DNA of 64,000 bases, from the NCBI GenBank assembly GCA_004009845.1, contig RMBW01000006.1, positions 310,001 to 374,000 of the forward strand. Reading direction: 5' to 3'. Below, in pieces: positions 24,851-38,000 of this stretch (position 1 is the stretch's first letter; every line of letters begins with the position of its first letter). This stretch comes from Davidsoniella eucalypti. Lineage: Eukaryota; Ascomycota; Sordariomycetes; Microascales; Ceratocystidaceae. Below the pieces are notes generated by a model. The model did not search any database. It worked only from the letters and a program-made list of their open reading frames with translations, and had not been told where the DNA came from. The translations under genes and the position numbers were made by a program.

Positions 24851-27800
24851 GACCGCATAGAATGTTGCAGCGAGCGAAAATACGCCATTGAAAGGCTTTT
24901 GAACAAATAGTCATATCATCTAGCACCGTTCATATTGGAAATGCGTCGTCAAGTGATGCGTATATTTATCGCGACGTGCTTATAGACAGGCTAATGAAAC
25001 AAGAACGCAATCACGTGAATAGAGAGAAAAAGTGATCATGAAGTCATTAAGAACGGAAAGCATATATTTCGAATTTCACTGTTAGGGTTATGCATAGGGT
25101 TGTTAAAAGCGTTATCCGGGATTTATTTCCTTTCTCACATGCCAATGAATCGATATTTTCCTCCGTTGCGTATATCAAAGAGGTTTACCTGGAAGATTGC
25201 CCGATTGCTACCTCATTTATATTCCTCTAGTCAGATTGATGGAAAGAATACGGGGGTAAATATCACATCGGGGGATAAGAAAATATGACATTAGTAGCCA
25301 TGACTGAGTAGCATGGCGTCATTTAGAAGGGCAAAGAAAGTGGTTTTTTCTTTTCTTGTCTTGCTATACTTAGTTGGATAAATAAGCTAGAAAAGAGAAC
25401 GGGATTGTTTGATGAGATTCTTGGGCTGTTTTGTTGTTAGCCCTTCGCCTCTCAAAACCTTGAGGGTTTAGGCTGCTAGGGGGGAGCCTTTAAACGTGGA
25501 CTAAGTTAACTTAGCGCCAGGTCCCTGTAAGACTAAAAGGCCACTAAAATACAGTGGCGTACAGAAGGGTCTGGAGTAAATCCCAAGGGCAAAAAAAGAA
25601 ATGCCGTTTTTCGGGGCCGCTATTATCTACATATATAAATACATGTGGCTACATACATTACATCAATTGGTAGAAACAGTTAGGCCAGGAATGGGAAACA
25701 AGCGAGCTATGATGTCGTTTTGAACAGGATTGTGACGTTTGTAGTATATCTGTGTTATAGCTTATTTTGTGTTGATATTTGTTGTATATATTTATATTTA
25801 TCCTATTTTGCTGTATCAAACAATATCAAACAAGGCTCGAAGGTTTGCACGCCATAAATGATGCAATAATACCCTTATGATAATAACACCAAAACATCAA
25901 GAAATGGAAATCAGAGGAATAAGATAGAGAGAGAAAAGGACAGACTCTCTCTCTCTCTCGTTTTCAAGAGAGGCGGTCTGGATGTTTGGTAGTTGGTTTA
26001 GTATTTTTTTCTTTTTCTCTTTCTTAGGCCGCTTAAGGCTATAGTACTAGATGTGATATTGGTGCCAGCAAACAAAACCCAGATATTTGATGTAAATAAC
26101 AAAAGCAACAACAAAGGAAGTTCCGACAAATGAGAAGCTGAGATGGCTCATTATTGCATGCATAAACATGCAAAAACCCACCGAAGGACTGATATAGAGT
26201 GGCTGGCTGGATATAGGGTAGAAGATGCTTAGCCAAGTTAGCACAGTGAAGCGGTAGTTGTAGATATGTATGGGATCCATCATCAAGATGTCTTTGCCGT
26301 AAATAACTAGGCAGAAAAGCATGGATAACTTTAGGCAAACAACTGAAGGGGGAGCTTTGTGGGGTTTAGTTTGTCTTGACTGTTTTTATTCTTTTATTAT
26401 TGTCTTTTTTGGTCCGTATTAGTCCTTTTTGATAGATAGGGGAACCCAAAGGGGGAGATGGGAAAAAGCAAGAACAAGAAACAACAGCTGAAGAGTAGAA
26501 AAATTGCGTATGCATTTCTTAATCCATATTTCTGTGTCTGTACATATATTTAAAGTACATATAACTAATGAATTGGATATGGGATACATGAATATTGAAT
26601 GCACGTGTGTTATACATCCATATTGTACAGTATTGTTCTATACATACATAATATGACGTGAGCCTCCCCTTTCCTACTTGATCTGCTAGCCAAGATAACC
26701 AGGATAACCAAAAAAGACACATAGCATTATATCAATTGGCTGCTTGGTGTTGTTTGCATTTAAGCCAATCTAGGAAATGAACTGTTGATAGAAGCCATTA
26801 CATTATATCATATCATGGTTTGAGTATATGTACTGTGCATACAGTCTACCGGTACTGTGTGTTAGCCTGATTACATAAGCTAAGATGTAGATAGTGCTGA
26901 ACCTGAACGAAATGCCGGAAATCCCTTATGACCATGCAGATGCGAAGAGCGATAAACAAGATAGAGAGTCGTAGCAAAGCAGGAAGTTGGTCATGCTTTC
27001 AGCTCAAACCGTAGCATTGAGCATTGAATAAGAAGTGGGAGCCGACCGCTTGACCGGCCTTGGCCTATACGACTAGTTCTGGCTACGACTCTATCTTGGG
27101 GAATGAATGGATGACTGGGAAACGTTGAACTAACAACCTTGCTATGTATCCGCATAACCAAAATGCTACTAGGAGACTAAAGAGGCTAAGAGAAAGAAGA
27201 GAGCTCGACCCCTCCCCTGCCCTGTGACCGAGACCGAATGACTGCCTTGAAGGAGGAAGAGGAAGAGGAGGAGAAGGATAGAGAGAATTGGTGATTCATA
27301 CAGTGCGCACGTCGCCCTTTTGCTGGCTTGATAGGCACAGACTAACATAGGCACTGGCTTCGATTAGACCGAATAAACATGGTTTACTAGACGGATTGAT
27401 GGATGGAAGAGACAACAAGGCCGGCGATGACTCTTATCTAGACGGACAAAAGCCGGGAAAGAGAAAGAGAGAGTAAGCCTCTGTTTCTTCGGCTTTGTTT
27501 GGTGCCTGACCAGCGGAATGGCGGGACATGTTCTATTTCGGTCGTGTATTTGTCTGTTTGCTATCTTATCTATAAATATGCTCAGTTAGTTCCATAGGTA
27601 GCTAGAACAAAGTGAAGATACAATAAAGACCGCAAAAGAAGGCCTGATATTTGACTCCCTGAAGTAAATGCAGCGAAATCCTGGGCGGCATTGCAGGACT
27701 CGTTTGACCATTGGGTGTTGGTTGCCATTGTTGTTTTTATCATTATTTCTTGTAACTAGTGGCTTGCTCTCGTAATAATGCCTTTAGGACATACATATGT

Positions 27801-29000
27801 ATACATGGTTATATGTCGTGACTTGTGATTCCGATGGCTTTATAGAAGGTCTATACATATACAGTTAAACGGGTCTATAAGACAAGAAACAACCTTGATG
27901 GCCATTTCATCTTTATCTACTTCTCTAATTCTACTCATTCGGGTTCTCGACCCTAACGTGAATTGGATGATTAGGACAAGAAAGACCAACCCAAGATCCC
28001 TGCGGCACTCTCGCTTTGCTTTCTCTTTATTTCCTCTTCTAGCCAGCCTAGACGATGGACGGATTTTGCCTATGGACGCTTCACTTGCATCATCTCATGT
28101 ATTATTCGATTATTTTATCGTCAAGCCTCCGTGTCTGTGTTTGCTGTCTGTCTTTCCCCGGCCTTTTCTGACTGGCACTGTGCCTATCTTTGCAATTGTT
28201 TCTCTCGCTATATCTACTCTGCAGCTGTCATTGATTCATCGTTCGCTTGTGGGCATCGCTTGATACTGGGTAGATAGGACATAGTGTGTAGTATAGTAGA
28301 TAGCGTGTATCATAGTAGATAGTGTGTAGCGTAGTAGATGGTAGATGGCCCGCCAGCCTCGTCTTTGACCGCCGTGCCGTACCGTATATTCTTGCTGCAT
28401 GGACTAGACTAAGGTTCTACAGCCGTTCTGGTCTCACAGACCGCGTTGCCTTGCGTTCTTTGTTTAGTGAGATACTTTTGACTCTGATCTGGGTTCTTCG
28501 GCAAGACAACGTGAAGATGGCAGGCAAACATCGTCTCCTGCTGCAGCGTACCTGCCCTGTAATTATAGTAGGGTCTGCGCTGTAAGCTTCAGGCTTCGAG
28601 CGCTAAGCCGGCTGGCTGACTTGGCACTTACAACTACAGAACTGCCTGAGCTGGATTTGGCCTGTCGTTCGCCTTGTTTCTGACTTGAGATATATTTTTA
28701 TTTTTATTTTTATTTTTTTGATACCCTGTATCTATCGTTCCTCGTGCCTTGTTCCTCTTAAACTTCCGCTTGTCTTTTGTTTTCTTTGGTCGCTTCCTGC
28801 TGCTGCCTCGATTTGACAGACTCTTTGCGTCTTATTTTCTTCATCGTGTTCTCATTGTTATCTTCGCCTTTCTTTCATCTCTATTTCCATCCATTCCATG
28901 TTGAGCTTCGCTAGCCATCTGTCCATCCTCCTTTCGTCGTCTATTCTTCTATTTTGGCTCTTTTCGCCTGGACTGCATCTTGTTAGGCCCCAGAGATTAC
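24851..29000. other. Gene-free AT-rich region, about 4.1 kb
   Basis: No gene is supported. The region has many short simple repeats: a (CT)n run at about 25946-25960, TTTTTA repeats at 28694-28719, and a 19-base minisatellite at 28284-28340. Open frames are under 130 codons without recognisable motifs. Confidence 0.4.
28284..28340. repeat. Minisatellite, three 19-bp units
   Basis: Three consecutive 19-base units, GTGTGTAGTATAGTAGATA, GCGTGTATCATAGTAGATA and GTGTGTAGCGTAGTAGATG, differing at a few positions. Head-to-tail arrangement with no spacer. Confidence 0.85.
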
Positions 29001-29033
29001 CAACTGCCGCTGTATCACTATCCGCTCTATAAT

Positions 29034-29065
29034 ACAGCCAAACAGCCAAACAGCCAAACAGTCAA
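29034..29065. repeat. Short tandem repeat, 8-bp unit
   Basis: Four head-to-tail copies of ACAGCCAA, the last with one change (ACAGTCAA), lying in the long C/T-rich stretch upstream of ATG13. Confidence 0.8.
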
Positions 29066-29642
29066 TTCAGTCAATCTAGCCTATCTAGCCAATTGACCCA
29101 AGCTTGGATCGCTCGAAAGCTACAGCTCCCCTCCTCGGCTTTTGACTTTTGCTTGTTTCGACAACCTCGCTCTCGTTCTATCTCTAGTCTTTCGCCTCTT
29201 TTGTTTTTGTTCTTGTTCTTTCTATTTCCCCGCGACGCTTGCAGTTTCCAGTTATTTCTGATTTGCCAAGGCAGTCAACATTCTGCCTGAGGACTCTCTC
29301 GCTTTAATTCCCCTCCTATAGTGCTTGTTTTGTTGTTTTGCTGTTTTGCTTTTTTGCTGGACTCTGCTGCCTCTCGCCATCTTACCTGCAGACGCAATCA
29401 AGGCCTTGTCTATCATCCTTCGCTATCGATCATCCTCCCCCGAACTTTGCTTGACTTCGAACCTTCTTCATTCCCAACTCACAACTTATCTTTCCTGTCC
29501 CGTCGATAGTTTAAACAACACGTTTCCTACCCCCCCAACTCGTCCTTTATGCCGCCGCCTTCGGTGTCGTTATACTTCTCCGCTAAAGCCACCACTTCGT
29601 CTGTTTAAACTTGCTTTCCGTATCTTCGCTTGCATACCCAGC

Positions 29643-29681
29643 ATGGACTCGACCACTCGGCAGCCTCATCAAGCGCCATAA
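29643..29681 (+). promoter_or_regulatory. Candidate upstream ORF in the ATG13 leader
   Basis: A 12-codon open frame (peptide MDSTTRQPHQAP, then TAA) whose ATG has a strong context (A at -3, G at +4). It ends 262 bases before the ATG13 start, and no other ATG lies between. The surrounding 1 kb is strongly C/T-rich, as in long fungal leaders. If the leader includes it, it could lower ATG13 translation under good growth. The transcription start is unknown. Confidence 0.3.
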
Positions 29682-29943
29682 TACTTCTCTCCCCCTCCTC
29701 TCTACCTCTCTCCTCCCTCGTTCTCTATTTTTTTGCTTCGACTTGTGAGAATAGGCATTCCTCGCTATCACCCTCGTCTGTGTGCTCTAGTCTTGATATC
29801 TGACCTGCGCTCACTCTCCTGGCTCCTCACTGTCTGCCAATATCCAAATCCAGGCCGAGGCCATCTACATATCACCCCTTGAGTCTACGTCGACCTACAC
29901 CATATATATACAGTAGCTACCTTCATAACCCGAGATCGCCTCA

Positions 29944-32900
29944 ATGCACCAACAACCGCGACTTTCCCAGCGGCCAAGCTCCCGCCCTTCCTCGCCAGGG
30001 GCCGGCTTCAGCGCCCCCAGCATATCCAGCACCATGGCGCCGCCGACACGCCCTAGAACAGCTGCCCCGGCATCGGCTACGGTTACGGCCACTACAGACC
30101 CCGAGAAGAGAAGTCGCGGCAACTCAAATCCCACCGAGCAGGGCTCTGAAGACTCAGGTCGCATGAATATGATAATGCAGGTGCGTTTCCGTGGTTCTCG
30201 TTTTTCCCTTTGCATCTTACACTTTGCGCACTGCGCTCGCTTCATCGCCAGCGCCTGTGACAGCACATACATGTATGTACATACATATATACATACATGG
30301 AAATTTGCAAACATAAACACACAATCTCGCCCCAGCCTAAATATACCGTGTTGCTAACATCTTGATATATTCTTTACCCTCCAGAACTTCTTTATCAAAG
30401 CAGCTGCTCTTGTCATCCATTCGAGACTCCAAATCCAGAAGTTTACCCAACAAGCTGATGGTCCACGATACAACCGCTGGGTACGTCATATATGCCATAT
30501 CATACACTTTTCACCCTACTAGAGCCCACTCTCTCTCTCTCCTTGCCGCGGGTTTCTTTCCAGACCCATGATTTCTCTTGTTGCTGCCACTTATAAGACA
30601 CCAACGTCTCATCCTCTCCATAGTTTTCCTTACTACCAACAACACTGGGAACCCATGACATCTGTAGACCTAACTGGAATCTCCGATCGCTAACATTAGT
30701 CTTGTGCTCTGTCTAGTTTCAATTATTGACCCGTGAATTCGACGACTTTAGGGATGAACTAGGCGCCTGGAAGAACTGCAGTGTCGATAACCCACCACCA
30801 ACGCTAGTAATCGAAACATATCTTGACACTAGCCGCTTGTCCAAGGGCCAGACCCTCGTGTGTATCGACGACTCTGGCAAGCGATGGAACGTCGTCAAGT
30901 CTCTATCCGTCGGTGCTGCTGAAGCCAAGATATCTATTTCTTCTAAGCCCGACGTCATTCTTGAGCGCTGGACTTTTAACCTCGATCCCTCTCATTGGAA
31001 GAGAGACTCATCCGGCCAAGTCGATTTCCAGGCCATTAGCCCCCAGCTACCTGCCACTTACAAGCGTCTTATCGTCTTCTTTCGTGCCCTGTACACCTAT
31101 TCAAATCTGGGCCCTATCTTCGAGCATTGCCAAAGGCATCACGGCCGGAACGGCCTCCTTACTCCACGCATGCGAGTCAAAGCTATTAGTCGCACTAAGG
31201 ATCCGCAACTCGACTCATTACACTGGTCTCTCTGTGGTCGCCAAATCGAAACTGTCACTCGGGAGGACATGAGTGACACTCAGATGGCCATTGGGCCGGT
31301 GACCGTATCATGGGTCTATCGCAACGAATGTGACTTCCATATCGACGATAATAACGCCTCGTTGAGCTCTCGTATGATAGACCTGGACGACCGCTTGTTT
31401 CTGCCATCCGTCCAGCCACAACCTATTGCCATTCGCCGTGGCCTCGACCCATCCATTTCCGGCTCTGTGCCGAGCGGTGTATCGGTATCAGAAGGCCGAC
31501 AAGGAACTGCACCGGTGCAAACATACGGCAGCCTAAACACTTTTCACGGTGACAATGCTATTGCAACAAGCCCCATAACTGCGCTCAAGCAGGTCAAGGC
31601 TGTTGGCTCTGAGGGTAGCTCCTACTCAAGATCGCAGTCTACTACACCTGCTATTGAATCTGCTGTGCCACACTCACTACCAGTATACGCTGGGAAGGCA
31701 ACTGGTCCGTCACGACTGAACCTTAGGGAGACTCACTCGCGCAGACCTTCGCTGTCTCAGCCATTTTCACCTTTCAAGGCCGGTTCTCTATCAGGATCGC
31801 CACGTATTCCGGACGCTGAACCGCCATCACCTTCGCCGCAAACAAGCCACAGCAAGTTGGCAACACACTATGCACATGCACGCAATAAATCTCAGACTGT
31901 TCCCGTGCCGCAGCGTAGAAACCCTCCACCACCCTCCGGACCTTCTAGCATTGATTCGCAACTAGCTGGCTCACCCAGGCCGTCCTCAGTCAACAAATAC
32001 TCGAGTAGTTTCCCTAACCGACGTAGTACACCTTCGATACATGGCCCTCCACCATCACGTCAACAGGATGAGGAGCAGGGCAGTAGCGGAAGACAGAGCC
32101 TAGGATCGGATATGATTCAACTTGGGTCTGTTCCGCATGTTGAGTTCATCGCAAATTCTTTCAATGTTGATGATGGTGATCTATCGGAGTTTCTCAAGAC
32201 AATTGACAGCAAGAAGAGTCTGCATATGTTCGAATCTACTACCAAAGGGTCGTCTACCTCTTCCCGTACCATGGCTCAGCTTTCAAAGTACATGAACATG
32301 CGTGACTCGAACAACGCTCTTAGCGATTCCATGTCAGCCTCCGTCATGATGTCTAAGAATACTTCGTCCCGTAGAACCTCCGGTCCATCTCCTGCTGGAT
32401 GGATATCGTCATCTCCAGGCAAGCCACAGTCACCACATGCTCCTGCTGTACCATCAAGACTCAGCGAGAACGCAATTGCCGAGCCTGAGGCTTCTGAGTC
32501 TCATATCGACGCAAGACGGCCTGGGTTTGGATCGCGCCCTTCGGCCAGATTGTCTCGAGACGCAACCATCACACAGGCGAGCGCTGGCGCAATCGACATT
32601 CCCATATCCCCTCGTATTGGGTCTTATCAGCGTCAAGCCATGGGCTCAATCGGTGGCGTAGCAATCCAAGACCCTGGCGTAGAGGATGAGGACGATGACT
32701 TGCCCTTTGGCAACGGTAGTCTTAGCCCCGGTACCGGTGATGATTCATGCGGGGTGTCTCTATTGACTCCTGGCATCAACTCTTCTCCGTCTAGCGCCCT
32801 GCAACCTGCGGCTGAGATACGTGGTGTGCAAGCCCCATCTAGCTTGTCCAATGCCACTATGAATGCTGCTTTGCCGTCTACATCTTTTGTACGCCGTCGT

Positions 32901-33314
32901 TACATGGGCTTGGGCAGTATCTCTTCAGCAGGTGCTAATGGAGCTCCCATTGCTGCTAGTGTCCCCACGGCCTCCTCCAATACTGCGCCCTTTGTCGGAG
33001 GAGGACCCGCCACCTCGATCGGGACTGGCTCCGGTGGTGCAATTTCCGGTCGTAGTAGCCGTGGAGGTAGCGGCATCGGTACCGGAATCGGAACAGATAA
33101 TGAGATGTTCCCGTTTGAGTTCACCGAGAGCCCCGGTGCTAGTGGTGACGGTGCTAGACTACCGTCCATTAGAGATACCTCGACAACTCGCAATGGTGAC
33201 GACAACGGTGTCCCTGTGATCACTGAATCTAAGAATGTGGTTCCCACCACGAATGATGATGAAACCAAGACTTCTTCGTCTTACGAGCTACGCGGCGTCC
33301 CTCGTGGCTGGTAA
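29944..33314 (+). CDS. ATG13: Autophagy protein 13, Atg1-kinase regulatory subunit
   Basis: Three exons (29944-30180, 30385-30480, 30717-33314) encode 976 residues. Atg13 joins Atg1 and the Atg17 scaffold at the phagophore assembly site; in rich medium TORC1 phosphorylates it. An in-frame stop lies 16 bases before the ATG, which fixes the earliest start. After a disordered Ser/Pro/Ala head (residues 1-75) comes the HORMA domain (about 80-310): NFFIKAAALVIHSRLQIQK, DGPRYNRWFQLLT, then WVIET-type strand sequence (here LVIETYLD) and GKRWNVVKSLSV. The long C-terminal part is Ser/Pro-rich and disordered, and includes a DLSEFLKTIDSKKSLHMF segment and an acidic EDEDDDLPFG patch, in the region where the Atg17- and Atg1-binding motifs of other Atg13 proteins lie. 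The introns (204 and 236 bases) are long for this type of fungus. Confidence 0.94.
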
Positions 33315-35085
33315 GAGATTTTTCCGCTCTTTTATATCACCTATCATCTTTTTAAGGGTCGCAATTTCTCTTTTCGTCTTTCCTATCTGATTTTTTTGAC
33401 TTTATTCTATTTCCATCTTATTCCGTTGCCTTTTTTCTCCTTTTCTTCCTTTGGGAGTTTTGTTACACAAAAGAAGTTTATCGGCGCCGGCCAGTTTGCT
33501 TGATTCCCTACATTACGGATTCTTTTCATTTTTTTTTTCATTGTTTCATTTCGTATTTGCTTCACTTGTTTATTCTGCGGGTGTCTCTTTTCTATTTTTC
33601 GGGTTCTTACATTCTCTGCGTGTTTGGTGTTATTTGGATATCATACATGAGCCTATTTATTTCGGGCAAGTTTACAACCCTTTTTCTTGGTTTCATTTTC
33701 TCAATTTTCATTATCTTTGATTTGCTCTCCTTGGGCTTGGCGTATACTTTTTTGCGGGAGTTTTTTTCTTGGTTATATCTTTTCTTTTGTATCTTGATTT
33801 GTGCTGCCTTATTTCCTTTATATTGATTTATTCGATCAATATCTATAGAGTGAATCTCTATGCATGTTTTTCTTTTCAGATTTTGAGCTATGCTACAAGC
33901 CCAGAAATGTATCGTTTTAGTTACATTCTATCTTTTCAGTTATTATACCGCTGATATCTCGGAGTTTGGGTAAACTCATTAGTATTACATATATATATAC
34001 TACACATCTTTGTATTTTATCTGCATGTTTTATACTTGTGATATCTGACATGTGATTGTGCACATATGGATTGATGCGGCACAGCTACGAAGTAGTCATT
34101 TAGTATCAACTGACTTTCATTTGTTTAAGTACATATCTGTATACATACATATATGAGTAGGGCATGGAATACTACATAATTTTGCACATAGTTTCTGCTG
34201 GGTACTTTGTCTGAAGCTGTCAATAGTCAATAGATTGTTATGATGTGCATTTGTTTTTGTTGACACTGTGTGAAGTTCACAAAGCAAGGGGGGTTCGCAT
34301 TTAGTTTTCACGGTGCCAAATTCGGGGAACTGATGTTTACATGGTGTCAATAATGCCGAATCATTGTTCACCGCCATGAAAGAGTTATGCACTTTCCTAG
34401 TAGTTACTTCAAGCTAAGTGCACACATGTACTTATGTACAATGTACTTTCCTCGTAGCTACTAAATTGGAGAATGATGTGAAAAAGGGAATTTATTAACT
34501 TTCATGAAAAGTTCTGTTTCAAAACTATGAAAAAAGTAGTCAAGTAGTTGCCGTGGTGATATTTCCTTGTATTTAGTGTTATGTATTCAATGATTGGGTG
34601 GGTGGTTTTTCTTTTTTTTTCTGTTGTTGCCGTTTTCTAAGATAAATATTATAGACATTCTTTTTGTTATCTTCATTTAGTCAGGGCCATTTTTCCTTCA
34701 TCAAAACAAAACCTCGCTCCTTGTTAGTTTTTTCATCGTCAAATATTATTTGCTTCCTTCATCTTTGATGCTTTGTTTTACGATTTCATCTACTGCGTCA
34801 CCATCCTTTTTTCTAGTTTCTTTTCAATCCTAGCTAGAATATTATCATCTGCCCTTGTTTTATGTATGTCCGTCCGTCTGTTCAACAAACAGATTGCATT
34901 CCATTGCATTACGACCCCTGTTTAGATTTGCTAACCCTGGCTTTAGCTTTGCTTCTTCAGAGCTTCTTGTGCCCCTCCAAGTCCCTGACGAGAGCCCGAC
35001 TTTTGCTTTATCCATCTATTATTCTCCTGAGTCTGACTATCCACGAAGCGTAGAGAAAAGGCCCGTACACACGGACATATTCACG
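33315..35085. other. Intergenic region between ATG13 and the SNF2 gene
   Basis: The first 600 bases are strongly T-rich and are likely the ATG13 3' UTR; open frames there are low-complexity Phe/Leu/Ile-rich and are artefacts. The rest holds the SNF2 promoter. The frame of the SNF2 gene stays open back to 34855 but without an ATG. Confidence 0.4.
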
Positions 35086-38000
35086 ATGGTCCGCCAACAT
35101 GGAGAGCCCAAGCTATCGGCGCGTCCAACTACTGCCGCCTCAGATGATTCTGATGACATTGACGAGCTCATCAACAAGACCGCGGCTCTTAGCCACTCGT
35201 TGTTTGACCGCGCCAACACATCTACTACCAGCACCAGCGACCAGACATCATCATCACAAAACGCCTCGAACACCGTCGTACTATCTGATGATTCCGACAA
35301 CGGCCGGCCGTCGGCTAACGCCAGCACCATTTCGAACGATGCCTTTCGCAGGACATCCGCCGCCAACAACAGTAACGCTGGCTTTCGACAGAACCCTCGC
35401 AAGCCTGCCGCACATGGTAATGTCATGTCGTCACGCAAGCAGATGGCGATGTTCAACCAGCGCAAGAACCGCCCCGAACACCACCTCGACAACAGCTCTA
35501 CAAGCCATAGACCCTCACACTGGGATACTAAACCTGATATCGTGCAGACCTTTGGGTCCATGAGCTATCAAGCCCATGAACCATTCAAAACTGCGCCCAT
35601 GTCTCATGGTGCAGTGGCATCGACTCCCGCAGATCAAGTGTTCTACACGGACCCAACAAAGGCTGCTGCTGACCTCAAAGACCTGCTCGAGGGCGGCATG
35701 GAGGAGGATGAGGAAGAAGTTACCGCTGTGGCCGTTGAATCTGGAGATGCTGCTGCAACTTCAGAACCGCCCAAGGACCCCACTGCTATTCAGGCAGATG
35801 GCTCTCTAGTTGGTCTTAAAGTCCGTCTTCTACCACATCAAGTCGAGGGTGTGAAGTGGATGAAGGGTAGAGAGTTGGGCCCTGTGAAAAAGGGAAAGGT
35901 TCCCAAGGGTGGTATCCTAGCTGACGATATGGGCCTGGGAAAGACTCTGCAAACCCTCTCTCTCATTATTAGCCACAAAAAACCAGAAGTTAGCGCTCCC
36001 ACATACAAGAAGCACTACGCTGATATCAAGAAAACCACGCTGGTTGTCGCCCCATTAGCCTTGATTCGACAGTGGGAGGCTGAAATCAAAGATAAGGTCA
36101 GCCCCGACAAGCAACTGCGTGTCTACGTACACCATGGCCCACAGCGAACCAAGCGCCCGGAAGATCTTATCAAATACGATGTCGTTGTGACAACATACCA
36201 GATTCTAGTTTCTGAGCATAACGCATCAGCAGGAGACTTTTTTGCTGGCTGCTTTGGCGTTTATTGGTGGAGAGTTGTCCTAGATGAAGCGCATACCATC
36301 AAAAACCGGAACGCTAAGGCAACAAAGGCCTGCTGTGCTCTACGATCTGAGTTCCGTTGGGCCCTAACTGGTACGCCTATGCAGAACAACTTGGATGAGT
36401 TGCAGTCACTTGTTTGCTTCCTCAAGATTAGACCATACGACGACCTGCGTGAGTGGAGAGAGCACATCGACAAGCCCATGAAGAACGGCAAAGGCCATAT
36501 TGCCATCCACCGTCTTCACAGTCTCTTGCGCTGCTTCATGAAGAGACGCACGAAGGAAATTCTCAAGGAGGAAGGCGCTCTACAGCCCGGTGGCAAAGCG
36601 GCCCTCGAAGAAGCCAGGAAGAAGAACATCGCCGAGGGCAGGCCTGATGCCCCAACTTCGAGTACTGGTTTCCGTGTCACACAGAGAAAGATTATGCCTA
36701 TCAGTGCGAAATTTACTCCGGCCGAAAAGCGCTTCTATGATCGCCTAGAAAAACGTGCTGAGCAGAGCATGGAGCGCATGATGCAAGCGAAAGTCAACTA
36801 CGCCAACGCTCTGATTTTACTTCTGCGTCTACGCCAGGCCTGTAACCACCCGAAACTCGTTGAGGGCAAGTTAGAAAAGGATCGTGAAGCTGTTGGTGAT
36901 ACTGTCTCCAAGGCTGCGCCTGCTTCTAATGCTGACATCGATGCGTTGGCCGATCTTTTTGCTGGTGTTGATATCCAGGCTAAGGTGTGCTCCATTTGTG
37001 GTCGTGAGTTGGGCCGTGAAGAATTCAAGAACACCGGCGATACGTGTAAGGAATGCTTCGAGGATCTTGCATATTTCAACGACGAGCAGCAAAGCAAACC
37101 GTCAGGCTCCTCTAAGGAAAAGGAAAAAAGGAGCAAGCAGAAGAGCAAGGATATAATCAAAGCAGAGCGTAATCGCACACACGACAAGAAGCAAAAGAGC
37201 CGAAAGGTCATCGAGGATGATGACGAAGATGATGGTGGCGACATCAAGCCCCGCTCTAAGAAGAACTCTAGCAAACGGCCTCAACATAAGCGAGTACTCG
37301 ATAGCGACGATGAGGAAGGCGAAGGTTCGTGGCTCGTATCCGGCGACGAACAAAGGAATCTTGATCTTGGAATGGCCGGTGGTACGACAGATGAAGATGC
37401 CGAGTGCGGCGGAGACTCGATAGCAACGATGGACTCTGACCATTCATCTGAAGAAGAGGAAGAGTCACGCATGTCTAGTTTCATCGCTCATAATGATAGC
37501 GACGACGACGATGATGAGCCCATTATCCGCAAGAAGAAGCCATCGAGCTCAAGGCATCGATCACACATGGTTCTCGACTCTGACGAGTCAGATGACAATC
37601 TGCCTAATATCGATGACATAAAGAGCTCAAGTCAAATAGAGAAATCTCAGCTCTCGGCCGACACGACCTCCTCTTCAGGCTCAGATTCAGACTCAGGCTC
37701 GGACTCGAATGCTTCTTCTTCCGAAGAAGATTCCGAAGCAGAAGCCATTGATAATTCTGATCTATACTCTTCCGCATCAGACCGTGAGTCTAAGCGGATG
37801 CCTTCCGTTTTCCGGCACCAAAAATCCGACGGACGCCAGATCCTCGCTTCGTCCAAGATCCGCGAACTTCTCCGGATTCTCCGTGGTGAGGTGGCGGAGC
37901 ACAAATTCATTGTGTTTTCGCAGTTCACGTCGATGTTGTCTATGATCGAGCCGTTCCTCAGCCGGGAAGGAATTCGATATGTGCGTTATGATGGTAGCAT

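Noticed and set aside
33451..33954. Phe/Leu-rich frames that look like membrane proteins
   Set aside because: They are products of T-rich 3' UTR sequence after ATG13; overlapping frames give the same composition.
34855..35085. N-terminal extension of the SNF2 protein
   Set aside because: The frame is open but starts at TTG, not ATG; the extension is low in similarity to nuclear proteins. The ATG at 35086 has a good context.
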